From Faecalibacterium prausnitzii (GTDB taxonomy: Bacteria > Bacillota > Clostridia > Oscillospirales > Ruminococcaceae), in assembly GCF_003324185.1 (NCBI RefSeq), contig NZ_PXUP01000005.1, forward strand, positions 62,001 to 126,000: a stretch of DNA of 64,000 nucleotides. Direction: 5' to 3'. Under the pieces are notes generated by a model that was not told the origin of the DNA, searched no databases, and saw nothing but the letters and a program-made list of their open reading frames with translations. Shown one piece after another: positions 9,739-18,203 of this stretch. Position numbers and translations under genes: made by a program. The first letter of the stretch is position 1; each line of letters starts with the position of its first letter.

Positions 9739-10344
9739 ATGGCAAAATTGTATTTCCGCTACGGTGCCATGAACAGCGGCAAGAGCACAGCGCTGATGCA
9801 GGTGGCACACAACTACGAAGAGCAGGGCATGAAGGTGCTCATTTTAAAGCCGCAGGTGGATACCAAGGGCGGCGGGGAACTGGTGAGCCGTCTGGGCGTG
9901 CGCCGCAAGGCAGACCTGCTGATCCCGCCGGAGCTGGACGTGTTCGAAGCCGTGAAGGCGGCAAACGCTGCCTCCGGGCCGCTGGCCTGTGTGCTGTGCG
10001 ACGAGAGCCAGTTCTTTACCCCGGAGCAGGCCGAGCAGCTGTTTATGATCACGGTAGATCTGAACATCCCGGTGATCTGCTACGGTCTGCGGGCAGATTT
10101 TTCCCTCAAGGGCTTCCCGGGCTCTACCCGTCTGCTGGAGCTGGCGCACACCATCGAGGAGATGAAGACCATCTGCACCTGCGGGCGCAAGGCCATCTGC
10201 AACTGCCGCAAGGTGAACGGACGATTCGTCTTTGAGGGCGAGCAGGTAGCCATCGACCTTGAAAACGATGTGCAGTATGTCAGCATGTGCCCCCAGTGCT
10301 ACTTCAAGGCACGGCGGGCGTTTTACGCTGCAAAGAAAGACTGA
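9739..10344 (+). CDS. tdk: Thymidine kinase
   Basis: Type II thymidine kinase of 201 residues for thymidine salvage. Motifs are the P-loop GAMNSGKST (9-17), the catalytic DESQFF (89-94) and the lasso region after GLRADF. The zinc-binding cysteines lie in CTCGRKAICNC and CPQC. It is probably cotranscribed with rex (4-base spacing), and a terminator follows directly. Confidence 0.96.
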   Translation: MAKLYFRYGAMNSGKSTALMQVAHNYEEQGMKVLILKPQVDTKGGGELVSRLGVRRKADLLIPPELDVFEAVKAANAASGPLACVLCDESQFFTPEQAEQLFMITVDLNIPVICYGLRADFSLKGFPGSTRLLELAHTIEEMKTICTCGRKAICNCRKVNGRFVFEGEQVAIDLENDVQYVSMCPQCYFKARRAFYAAKKD

Positions 10345-10362
10345 GATACTTTTATATTTTAT

Positions 10363-10400
10363 ACAAGCCGCTGTACCGCGCCGGGTGCAGCGGCTTTTTT
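10363..10400 (+). terminator. Terminator after rex-tdk
   Basis: AAGCCGCTG pairs with CAGCGGCTT across a short loop and runs into TTTTTT. Confidence 0.88.
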
Positions 10401-10401
10401 G

Positions 10402-10949
10402 CGTGATTTGCGGAAGAGTTACCCCCTCAGTCTCGCTACACTCGCCATAGTCTCCAACAGGCTGTATACAGACTGATATATCAATTTGTTGCATTTTGTG
10501 AGAGAAACTGATATATCAACCGGACGGAATTCGCACGTTTTTTGCGCTATTGATATATCAGTTCAGACCGGGCAGTTACTTGCCGGAGGGGAGCGGGAAT
10601 GGGAGAAGAAGAGAGCAGCGGGGGCGGCAGAGCATAAAAAATTACAGGCGGAACGGTAAATGTAACAGAAATTATTGAAATTTTTGCCGTTCTTCCCATG
10701 TTGCATCCCAGATTTTTATGCAAGTCATTGAAGTATACAAGTTGCACAGTTTTTCAGCGCAAGTTTATTCATTTCGGCAAGGACGTCGAATTGCACGCGA
10801 AAACAAGGGCAATATTTGTACGTTTTTATCCCGTATCACTGTAATTTACATCTTTCTTTTTTCGGTGGCTTTTGTTATCATAATTGTATACAAGGGGGCA
10901 TGTGCAGGCCCCCTGCATGAAGATGTTTTCTATTAGGAGGAGAACAAAA
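10402..10949. other. Long leader region before the sugar ABC operon (no gene seen)
   Basis: No credible coding frame is present. The region is AT-rich and contains three TGATATATCA palindromes (listed separately). GTATACA-type sequences occur at about 10464, 10733 and 10884. A GC hairpin at 10894-10913 (GGGGGC with GCCCCC) sits about 20 bases before the AGGAGG ribosome site of the binding-protein gene. The hairpin could affect translation or mRNA stability. I see no convincing -35/-10 pair. Confidence 0.5.
10474..10560. repeat. Three copies of palindrome TGATATATCA (candidate operators)
   Basis: The copies are at 10474-10483, 10509-10518 and 10551-10560. Extended, they read ACTGATATATCAA, with the third copy inverted. 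A fourth TGATATATCA lies at 14402-14411, at the end of the araC gene. Clustering before a transporter operon with a linked regulator suggests operator function; which regulator binds is unknown. Confidence 0.6.
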
Positions 10950-12341
10950 ATGAGCAAGGCAATTTCTCGTCGTAACTTCCTGATGGCTACCGGCGCTGTC
11001 GGTGCTGCAGGTCTGCTGGCTGCCTGCGGCAGCAAGCCCGCTGCTTCTTCCACCGCTTCTTCCGCTGCTTCTCAGGCCCCCGCTGCTTCCGCAGACGAGA
11101 GCCTGGCCCTGTCTGACGGCCCCGTCAACCTGAGCATCAGCTGGTGGGGCGGCGACAGCCGTCACGCTGCTTACCAGAGCGCTCTGGAGGCTTTCCAGGC
11201 TGAGCACTCCAACATCACCGTGGAGCCCACCTTCGCCGCATGGTCCGGCTGGGAAGAGAAGATGGCTGCTGCCTTCATCGCGGGCAACGCTCAGGATGTC
11301 TGCCAGGTGAACTGGAACTGGCTGTACAACTACTCTGCCGACGGCAGCAAGTTTGTGGACCTGAACACCACCTCCAAGTTCATCGACCTGACCCAGTGGG
11401 ATTCCGCTGCTATGGACGCCTGCTATGTGGCCAACAGCCAGCAGTGCGTGCCCGTCTCCATGACCGGCCGTATCTTCTACTGGAACATGACCACCTTTAA
11501 TAAGGCTGGCATCACCGAGGTTCCCAAGTCTCTGGACGATCTGATGGCTGCCGGTAAGGCTTTCCAGGAGAAGCTGGGCGACGATTACTACCCCATGCAC
11601 CTGGGCGCATACGACCGTATGATCCTGATGGTGTTCTACCTCGAGTCCAAGTACGGCAAGGACTGGGCAGATCCCGTTACCTCCACCCTGAACTACACTG
11701 AGGAGGAGATCGCTGAGGGTCTGGCCTTCATCAAGAGCCTGGTGGACAACCACGTCATGATGAACCTGAAGACCTACTACTCTGCAAACTCCGATACCGC
11801 TACCCACCAGTCCAACGAGTGGATCACCGGTAAGATCGCAGGCATCTTCGAGTGGGATTCCGCTGCAAGCAAGTACTCCTCCGCTCTGGACGACAGCAAC
11901 AAGGACGGCTTCACCGTCGGCGAGGAGATCAAGTTCGGCGACAACAACGGCGGCTTCTCCAAGGTGTCCATGGGTCTGGCTATCACCAAGACCTGCAAGA
12001 ACGTTGCCGAGGCTGCTACCCTGATCAACTTCCTGCTGAACGAGGAGAAGGGCGCTTCCATCATGGGTTCTGAGTGCGGCATCCCCGCTTCCAAGGCTGG
12101 CCTGAAGTTCGCGCAGGACGCCGGCGCTGTCAAGAGCCTGGTTGCAGAGGCTAACGCCAAGGTCATGGCCTTCACCACCAACAAGCTGGATCCCCTGTTC
12201 GAGAACAACGACCTGAAGGCTTCCGGCACCGGCATCTATCAGGAAGTGTTCGACAACATCGACTACGGCGATCAGACCCCTGAAGAGGCTGTCGAGACTC
12301 TGCTGGACGGCATGGAGTCTGTTGGCTACACCATCGGCTAA
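10950..12341 (+). CDS. Sugar ABC transporter substrate-binding lipoprotein
   Basis: A 463-residue extracellular binding protein of the family 1 (MalE/UgpB) type. The N-terminus has SRRNFLMATGAVGAAGLLAAC: a twin-arginine-like motif and a lipobox ending in LAAC, followed by a Ser/Ala-rich tether. The body has SISWWGGDSRHAAYQSALEAFQAEH, typical of oligosaccharide binders. The ATG at 10950 is chosen for AGGAGG at 10935-10940. Two permeases follow. Linked GH28 and GH105 genes suggest pectin or rhamnogalacturonan oligosaccharides as cargo; this is inference. Confidence 0.92.
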   Translation: MSKAISRRNFLMATGAVGAAGLLAACGSKPAASSTASSAASQAPAASADESLALSDGPVNLSISWWGGDSRHAAYQSALEAFQAEHSNITVEPTFAAWSGWEEKMAAAFIAGNAQDVCQVNWNWLYNYSADGSKFVDLNTTSKFIDLTQWDSAAMDACYVANSQQCVPVSMTGRIFYWNMTTFNKAGITEVPKSLDDLMAAGKAFQEKLGDDYYPMHLGAYDRMILMVFYLESKYGKDWADPVTSTLNYTEEEIAEGLAFIKSLVDNHVMMNLKTYYSANSDTATHQSNEWITGKIAGIFEWDSAASKYSSALDDSNKDGFTVGEEIKFGDNNGGFSKVSMGLAITKTCKNVAEAATLINFLLNEEKGASIMGSECGIPASKAGLKFAQDAGAVKSLVAEANAKVMAFTTNKLDPLFENNDLKASGTGIYQEVFDNIDYGDQTPEEAVETLLDGMESVGYTIG

Positions 12342-12395
12342 GCTTACCTCTCTCTGACAGCGGTCAGAACCGGATATTCAGTATCTGAAATAAAT

Positions 12396-12434
12396 AAGGG
12401 CATCTGCCGCCCGTACGACAGATGCCCTTGTTTT
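12396..12434 (+). terminator. Attenuating terminator between binding protein and permeases
   Basis: AAGGGCATCTG pairs with CAGATGCCCTT and is followed by GTTTT. Its position between the binding-protein gene and the permeases would give excess binding protein, a common arrangement. Confidence 0.75.
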
Positions 12435-12527
12435 ATCGGTGAATGGTTATCAAACCTTGAATGAATTGTTGCCGGTCTGTGACCTGCTGCACTGTCTGCT
12501 TCAAATCCTGTAAAAGGAGGACTTCGG

Positions 12528-13457
12528 ATGAAAAAAAGTAATGCGCCCGCCGGCGCACGAACTCCGTTCCAGAAATGGGTCGATAAATATCAGGGCCTGT
12601 TTTATCTGATCCCCTGGATCATCGGCTTTCTCGTCTTTAAGGCGTTCCCCTTCGGTCAGTCGCTGTATTACAGCTTCACCGATATGAACTTCTTCAAGGA
12701 CGGCACCAACTTTGTTGGTCTGGCCAACTACATTACCGCATTCCACACCAGAAAGATCACCAAGGCGCTGATCATCACCTTCAAGTACGCCTTTATCACC
12801 GTGCCCCTGAAGCTGATCTTCGCACTGTTCATCGCCTACATCCTGAACTTCAAGATCGCCTGCGTCAACCTGTTCCGCACTGTGTACTACATCCCCTCCA
12901 TTCTGGGCGGCTCTGTGGCTATCGCCGTGCTGTGGAAGGCTGTGTTCAGCGTGGACGGTCTGCTGAACACCGTGGTGCGCGCTGTCACCTTTGGTGCGGT
13001 GCAGGGCCCCGAGTGGCTGAGTGACCCCAACTACGCGCTGTGGATCATCTGCTTTTTGCGTATATGGCAGTTCGGTTCCGCCATGGTGCTGTTCCTTGCT
13101 GCACTGAAGGGCGTGCCCGCAGACCTGTACGAGGCTGCTACCATCGACGGTGCCGGCAAGTGGCGTCAGTTCTTCTCCATCACCGTTCCGATGATCACCC
13201 CCATCATCTTCTACAACCTGGTCACTCAGATCTGCCAGGCTTTCCAGGAGTTCAACGGCCCCTACATCATCACCAACGGTGGTCCCCGTGGTTCCACTAC
13301 CCTGATCTCCCTGCTGGTTTACAACTACGCATTCAAGTCCTATGACATGGGCATGGCTTCTGCTCTGGCATGGATCATGTTCATCATCGTCTGCATCCTG
13401 ACGATCATTGCGTTCACCAGCCAGAAGAAGTGGGTCTACTACTCGGATGAAAGGTAA
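12528..13457 (+). CDS. Sugar ABC transporter permease (MalF/UgpA type)
   Basis: A 309-residue inner-membrane permease with about six membrane segments. The cytoplasmic coupling loop is EAA-type (YEAATIDGAGKWRQFFSITVP), which docks on the ATPase. AAAAGGAGG precedes the ATG. It pairs with the next gene to form the channel. No ATPase is encoded in this operon, so a shared MsmK/MsmX-type ATPase elsewhere is expected. Confidence 0.93.
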   Translation: MKKSNAPAGARTPFQKWVDKYQGLFYLIPWIIGFLVFKAFPFGQSLYYSFTDMNFFKDGTNFVGLANYITAFHTRKITKALIITFKYAFITVPLKLIFALFIAYILNFKIACVNLFRTVYYIPSILGGSVAIAVLWKAVFSVDGLLNTVVRAVTFGAVQGPEWLSDPNYALWIICFLRIWQFGSAMVLFLAALKGVPADLYEAATIDGAGKWRQFFSITVPMITPIIFYNLVTQICQAFQEFNGPYIITNGGPRGSTTLISLLVYNYAFKSYDMGMASALAWIMFIIVCILTIIAFTSQKKWVYYSDER

Positions 13458-13467
13458 GGTGGCCAAT

Positions 13468-14325
13468 ATGGGAATGAAAGCATCGAATAAGATCGCAACC
13501 TTCTTTAAGTACTTCGTGCTGATCCTGGTTGGTGTCATCATGATCTATCCTCTGCTGTGGATGATCAGCGCTACCTTCAAGGATAACAGCGAGATCTTTG
13601 CAGGCATCAGCCTGTGGATCAAAAAGCCTACGCTGGATGGCTACCGCAACGCCCTGAACAACTTCGGCGGCTCCATCAACATCCTGCAGGCCATGCTCAA
13701 CACTTACAGCTATGTCATCCCCAAGGTGATCTGCACTGTGGTGTCTGCCTGTATTGCCGCTTACGGCTTTGGCCGTTTCGACTTCCCCGGCCGCAAGCTG
13801 CTGTTCAACATCATGCTGGCCACCCTGTTCCTGCCGCAGGTCGTGCTGAACGTGCCCCAGTACCTGCTGTACAACAAGTTCGGCTGGGTGGACAGCCCCT
13901 TCTATCTGGCCATCTGGGTGCACTGCGCATTTGCTACCGAGACCTACTTCGTGTATCAGCTGGTGCAGTTCATGCGCAACGTCCCGCGTGATCTGGACGA
14001 GGCTGCCGCCATTGACGGCTGCTCCTCCTTCCAGACCCTGTACAAGGTCATCGTGCCCATGCTGGGACCCGCTCTGGTGTCCTGCGCACTGTTCCAGTTC
14101 ATGTGGAGCTGCAACGACTTTATGGGCCCGCTGCTTTACGTCAGCACCCCCGGCAAGTACCCCATGTCCCTGTTCGTCAAGCTGTCTATGGACGGTGATA
14201 CCGGCTTTGCATGGAACAAGATCCTTGCGCTGTCCCTCATCTCCATCCTGCCGCAGCTGATCGTATTCTTCTGTGCACAGGATCAGTTCGTTGAAGGTAT
14301 CTCCGCAGGTGCCGTCAAGGGCTAA
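13468..14325 (+). CDS. Sugar ABC transporter permease (MalG/UgpE type)
   Basis: A 285-residue partner permease with about six membrane segments and an EAA loop (DEAAAIDGCSSFQTLYKVIVPMLGP). The ATG at 13468 is preferred because AAGGTGG lies five bases upstream and just after the preceding stop. An in-frame ATG at 13447 would overlap the upstream gene by 11 bases. It completes the binding-protein/permease set. Confidence 0.92.
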   Translation: MGMKASNKIATFFKYFVLILVGVIMIYPLLWMISATFKDNSEIFAGISLWIKKPTLDGYRNALNNFGGSINILQAMLNTYSYVIPKVICTVVSACIAAYGFGRFDFPGRKLLFNIMLATLFLPQVVLNVPQYLLYNKFGWVDSPFYLAIWVHCAFATETYFVYQLVQFMRNVPRDLDEAAAIDGCSSFQTLYKVIVPMLGPALVSCALFQFMWSCNDFMGPLLYVSTPGKYPMSLFVKLSMDGDTGFAWNKILALSLISILPQLIVFFCAQDQFVEGISAGAVKG

Positions 14326-14353
14326 TGCGCCATAAGAACATCTGACCAAGACC

Positions 14354-14398
14354 AACACCCCCTGTGCTGCTCCCAACGGATGGCACAGGGGGTGTTTT
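14354..14398 (+). terminator. Terminator after the sugar ABC operon
   Basis: A 14-base stem (AACACCCCCTGTGC with GCACAGGGGGTGTT) ends in TTTT, immediately before the convergent araC stop. Confidence 0.85.
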
Positions 14399-14408
14399 GG
14401 TTGATATA

Positions 14409-15227
14409 TCATTTCGTCTGCTTCTTGCGGTACTGCAAAGGACTGATATCCATTACCTCGCGGAACACGCGGCGGAAGTGGGCTGCGCTGGCAAAACCGG
14501 TCTGCTCGGCAATAGCGCTGATGGAAAGCTCGGTGGTCTCCAGCAGCTTCTGCGCAGCCTCGATGCGGCGGTTGTTCAGGTAGTCCACGATGGACTGCCC
14601 GGTCACCCGCCGGAACAGGCGGCTGAGATAGTAGGGGGAGAGGTAGAACCGCGCCGCCACCTCGGTAAGGGAGAACTTTTGCCGGTAGTTGGCGGCAAGG
14701 TAGGCACACACCTGCTCAATGGTCTCGTTGCGGGGGCGCGCTGCGGCGCTGCTCTCGGCAAGGCACTCCTGCTCGACATAGTGCAGGATGAGCAGCAGGT
14801 ACAGCCCGCCGGGGTAGTCCTGCTCCGGCATGGCAGCGCGCATCATCTCCAGCAGGGTGCGCAGGCGGCGAACCCACGGCACCGGGCCGTACAGCACCGT
14901 TACCTCGCCGGGCAAAAACAGCCGGGCAAAATCCCGCTGGGTGGCACTGCGCAGCTCGTGCAGGGCGCTGAGCGGGAACCGGCAGCCCACCAGTTCCGGT
15001 ACGGCTGCACCGGCGGCAGAGAGCACCGCATCCCCTGCGCCCAGCAGCAGCGCGCTGCCGGGGTTTACCAGCAGGCTGTTTTCTCCCATTTGCAGGGTGC
15101 AGCTGCCCTCGCTTACCAGCAGAAAGGTGCACGTCTCCTCGTCTGCCGTCAGCTCCAGCTTGCTGCCGTTCAGCCGCACGGTGTCCGCTTTTACCTTTGC
15201 ATGGATCTTTTCCCGTTCCGCTTTCAT
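14409..15227 (-). CDS. AraC-family transcriptional regulator
   Basis: About 272 residues. An N-terminal cupin-like sensor (SEGSCTLQMGENSLLVNPGSALLLG) precedes a C-terminal AraC pair of helix-turn-helices (EVAARFYLSPYYLSRLFRRVTGQS and ISAIAEQTGFASAAHFRRVFRE). The ATG at 15227 is preferred over 15236 because AAAGGA lies about 8 bases upstream. It lies between the transporter and the divergent GH28/GH105 genes, so it probably activates them in response to a pectin-derived sugar. A TGATATATCA copy overlaps its last codons. Confidence 0.9.
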   Translation of the reverse strand: MKAEREKIHAKVKADTVRLNGSKLELTADEETCTFLLVSEGSCTLQMGENSLLVNPGSALLLGAGDAVLSAAGAAVPELVGCRFPLSALHELRSATQRDFARLFLPGEVTVLYGPVPWVRRLRTLLEMMRAAMPEQDYPGGLYLLLILHYVEQECLAESSAAARPRNETIEQVCAYLAANYRQKFSLTEVAARFYLSPYYLSRLFRRVTGQSIVDYLNNRRIEAAQKLLETTELSISAIAEQTGFASAAHFRRVFREVMDISPLQYRKKQTK

Positions 15228-15338
15228 CTTGCGCATCCTTTCCGGAAACAGCCCTCCCGGTAGCCGGGAGAGCGCTTTTCCTCATGATACCACGTCTGCC
15301 CCGTGGGGGCAAGACAAACTCACAGGAGGTTATTTCGC

Positions 15339-16895
15339 ATGAATCTGACCCTGATCCGTTCCATGACCCGCAGCGCCGTTTTTGAGCTGGAAAACGAGCT
15401 GTGCTACCGTCCGGCACACCCCTTTACCGTTGCCCTGAACGGCAAAACGGTGTATGAGGCCTGCAACACCAACGTGTTCTCCCTGTTCTCCCTGCTGCCC
15501 GGCACCACCTATACGGTGGAGGTGCAGGCCGAGGACGAGACCCTGAAGCTGGATTTCACCACCGAGGCCGAGACCTTCTTTGTGGATGCTGCCCGCTATG
15601 GTCTGGTGGCTGACGGCGAGACCGACAACACCGTGCGGCTGCAGGCGGCGCTGTCCACCTGCCCCAAGGGCGGCACGGTGTATGTGCCCGCCGGCCGTTA
15701 CCGCACCGCCAGCCTGTTCATGAAGAGCAACACCACCCTGTATCTGGAAAAGGGCGCGGTGCTGCTGGGCGATAACGACCGCACCCACTACCCCATCCTG
15801 CCCGGCGTGCTGCCCAGCGAGAACGAGGTGGACGAGTACTACCTGACCGGCTGGGAGGGCAACCCGCTGGACAGCTTTGCAGGTCTTTTGAACATTACGC
15901 AGGTGCATGACGTAGTGGTGACCGGCGAGGGCACGCTGGACTGCGATGCCGAAAACGGCGACTGGTGGGTGAACCCCAAGGTCAAGCGCATCGCATGGCG
16001 TCCCCGGGCCGTGGCTGCGGTGGACAGCGAGAACGTCTGCCTGCACGGCATCACGGTGCAGAACAGCTATTCGTGGACCATCCACCCCATCTTTGTCAAG
16101 CACCTCGACCTGCTCAACTTCAACATCAACAACCCCTACAACGCCCCCAACACGGACGGCATCGACCCCGAGAGCTGCGAGTATATCCGCATCATCGGCA
16201 TGAACATCCATGTGGGCGACGACTGCATCGCCATGAAGGCCAGCAAGGTCTTTCTGGGCATGAAGCTGAAGCGCAGCTGTGAGCATACCGTCATCCGCAA
16301 CTGCCTGCTGGACAAGGGCCATGGCGGCATCGTCATTGGCAGCGAGATGAGTGGCGGCGTGAAGGACATGGTGGTGACCCAGTGCCTGATGGACCACACC
16401 GACCGCGGTCTGCGCGTCAAGACCCGCCGGGGCCGCGGCAACACTGCCGTCATTGACGGGCTGGTGTTCCGCAACGTGGAGATGCGGGGCGTCAAGGCAC
16501 CCTTTGTCATCAATATGTTCTACTTCTGCGACCCGGACGGCCACGGCCCCTATGTGCAGTGCCGCGAGCCGATGCCGGTGGACGAGTACACCCCCAAGCT
16601 GGGCAGCCTGACCATGGAGAACATCGTGGCTACCGATGCCCAGTTTGCAGGCTGCTATTTCGATGGCCTGCCGGAGCAGCCCATCGAGCGGGTGACCATG
16701 CGGGATGTGAGCATCACCTTCGACCCCAACGCCAAGGAGGGACAGGCTGCCATGGCCGATAACCGTCCGCTGGTGAAAAAGCTGGCCATCTATGCCGAGA
16801 ACGTCAAGGAGATCGACCTGCACAACGTGAAGATCGAGGGCTACGAGGGCGAGCGGCTGCACTTTGCCAACGTAGGACATTTTGAGGAGGACTGA
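15339..16895 (+). CDS. Glycoside hydrolase family 28 (polygalacturonase-like), cytosolic
   Basis: A 518-residue right-handed beta-helix hydrolase acting on galacturonide linkages. All four GH28 signatures are present: NTDG (271-274), GDDC (293-296), GHG (327-329) and RVK (359-361). There is no signal peptide, so it should work on imported oligosaccharides. An N-terminal fibronectin-like strand region (about 1-80) precedes the helix, as in many gut-bacterial GH28 enzymes. The start is fixed by CAGGAGG about ten bases before ATG 15339. The GH105 gene follows 3 bases after the stop. Confidence 0.93.
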   Translation: MNLTLIRSMTRSAVFELENELCYRPAHPFTVALNGKTVYEACNTNVFSLFSLLPGTTYTVEVQAEDETLKLDFTTEAETFFVDAARYGLVADGETDNTVRLQAALSTCPKGGTVYVPAGRYRTASLFMKSNTTLYLEKGAVLLGDNDRTHYPILPGVLPSENEVDEYYLTGWEGNPLDSFAGLLNITQVHDVVVTGEGTLDCDAENGDWWVNPKVKRIAWRPRAVAAVDSENVCLHGITVQNSYSWTIHPIFVKHLDLLNFNINNPYNAPNTDGIDPESCEYIRIIGMNIHVGDDCIAMKASKVFLGMKLKRSCEHTVIRNCLLDKGHGGIVIGSEMSGGVKDMVVTQCLMDHTDRGLRVKTRRGRGNTAVIDGLVFRNVEMRGVKAPFVINMFYFCDPDGHGPYVQCREPMPVDEYTPKLGSLTMENIVATDAQFAGCYFDGLPEQPIERVTMRDVSITFDPNAKEGQAAMADNRPLVKKLAIYAENVKEIDLHNVKIEGYEGERLHFANVGHFEED

Positions 16896-16898
16896 CCC

Positions 16899-18044
16899 AT
16901 GACCCATGAAGAGATCCTGTCCATGCTGGGCGACTATGTGGACTACCTGATCGCCAATTCCAGCGCCGAGGCACCGATGTGGAACATCGAGAAGGTGCGC
17001 AGCGGCAAACCCAATAAGTGGAACTACATCGACGGCTGCATGATCACCGCCTGCCTGAGCCTGTACAAGACCACTGGTGACGAGAAGTATCTGGAGTTTT
17101 CCAAGGAGTTTATCGACTACTTTGTGCAGCCGGACGGCGCTATCAAGACTTACGACCCCAAGGAGTACAATCTGGACAACGTGAATCAGGGCAAGAACCT
17201 GTTCATCCTGTATGATATCTACGGGGACGAGAAGTACCGCAAGGCCATCGACACTATCCGCAGCCAGCTGCTCACCCAGCCCCGCACCAAGGAGGGCAAC
17301 TTCTGGCACAAGGACATCTATCCGTGGCAGGTGTGGCTGGACGGCACCTATATGGCGCAGCCCTTCTACATGGAGTACGAGACCCGCTTCAACAAGATGC
17401 AGGGCTGCATCGACAGCTACAAGCAGTTCATGAACATCAAAAAGCACATGCGGGACGAAAAAACCGGCCTGTACTACCACGGCTACGACGAGAGCCGCCA
17501 GATGTACTGGGCAGACCCCGAGACCGGTTGCAGCCCCAACTTCTGGCTGCGCGCCATGGGCTGGTTCCTTGTGGCAATGGTGGATGTGCTGGAACGCATG
17601 GACGAGCAGCTGTACAACGAATACCGCGGCATCATGGCCATGCTCAAACAGGCTGTGGAGGACATGCACAAGTTCCAGGACGAGCAGACCGGGATGTTCT
17701 GGCAGGTCATCGACCACCCGGAGGCCGAGGGCAACTATCTGGAAACCAGCGGCACCGCCCTGTTCGCCTACGCCGTGCTCAAGGGCGTGCGTCTGGGCTA
17801 TCTGCCCAAACGCATGGCTGCATGGGCGGAGAAGGCTTTCTACGGCACCTGCGACCGGTATCTGTCCAAGAACCCGGACGGCAGCTTGCAACTGGACGGC
17901 ATCTGCCTTGTGGCGGGTCTGGGCGGCAAGGATCACCGTGACGGCTCTCTGGCCTACTACTTCAGCGAGCCGGTGGTCTGCAACGATGCCAAGGGCGTAG
18001 GCCCGCTGGTGCTGGCTTATACCGAAATGATCGCACGCAAGTAA
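16899..18044 (+). CDS. Glycoside hydrolase family 105 (unsaturated rhamnogalacturonyl hydrolase)
   Basis: A 381-residue (alpha/alpha)6-barrel enzyme of the YteR/YesR type. It hydrates and releases the unsaturated uronic acid that pectate or rhamnogalacturonan lyases leave at chain ends. WQVWLDGTYMAQPF carries the expected catalytic aspartate (Asp148). HRDGSLAYYFSEPVV and NDAKGVGPL are family blocks. It has no signal peptide. GAGGAGG lies about 10 bases upstream of the start. With GH28 it forms a two-step intracellular degradation pair. Confidence 0.93.
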   Translation: MTHEEILSMLGDYVDYLIANSSAEAPMWNIEKVRSGKPNKWNYIDGCMITACLSLYKTTGDEKYLEFSKEFIDYFVQPDGAIKTYDPKEYNLDNVNQGKNLFILYDIYGDEKYRKAIDTIRSQLLTQPRTKEGNFWHKDIYPWQVWLDGTYMAQPFYMEYETRFNKMQGCIDSYKQFMNIKKHMRDEKTGLYYHGYDESRQMYWADPETGCSPNFWLRAMGWFLVAMVDVLERMDEQLYNEYRGIMAMLKQAVEDMHKFQDEQTGMFWQVIDHPEAEGNYLETSGTALFAYAVLKGVRLGYLPKRMAAWAEKAFYGTCDRYLSKNPDGSLQLDGICLVAGLGGKDHRDGSLAYYFSEPVVCNDAKGVGPLVLAYTEMIARK

Positions 18045-18064
18045 CCAAAAACGGGATACAGCAG

Positions 18065-18103
18065 GGCTGAGCAGCTGCAAAAAAGCGGTTGCTCAGCCTT
18101 TTT
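18065..18103 (+). terminator. Terminator after GH28-GH105
   Basis: GGCTGAGCAGCTGC pairs with GCGGTTGCTCAGCC across AAAAAA and ends in TTTTT. Confidence 0.85.
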
Positions 18104-18203
18104 GCGTGTCTTTTTTGCCCCCTTGCATAAACCGCCCACCGCTGTCCCACACTAAGCCCAGAAAAGTTCCCGTACACAAAACGGACAGATGGGAGTAACA
18201 AGC

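Noticed and set aside
15330-18080. Long open frame antisense to the GH28 and GH105 genes
   Set aside because: It is a by-product of high-GC codon use on the other strand. It has a His/Val/Leu/Gln-rich shadow composition, no ribosome site and no recognisable motif. The same applies to long frames opposite citrate synthase, ygiQ, spoIIIE, mglA and the phage genes.
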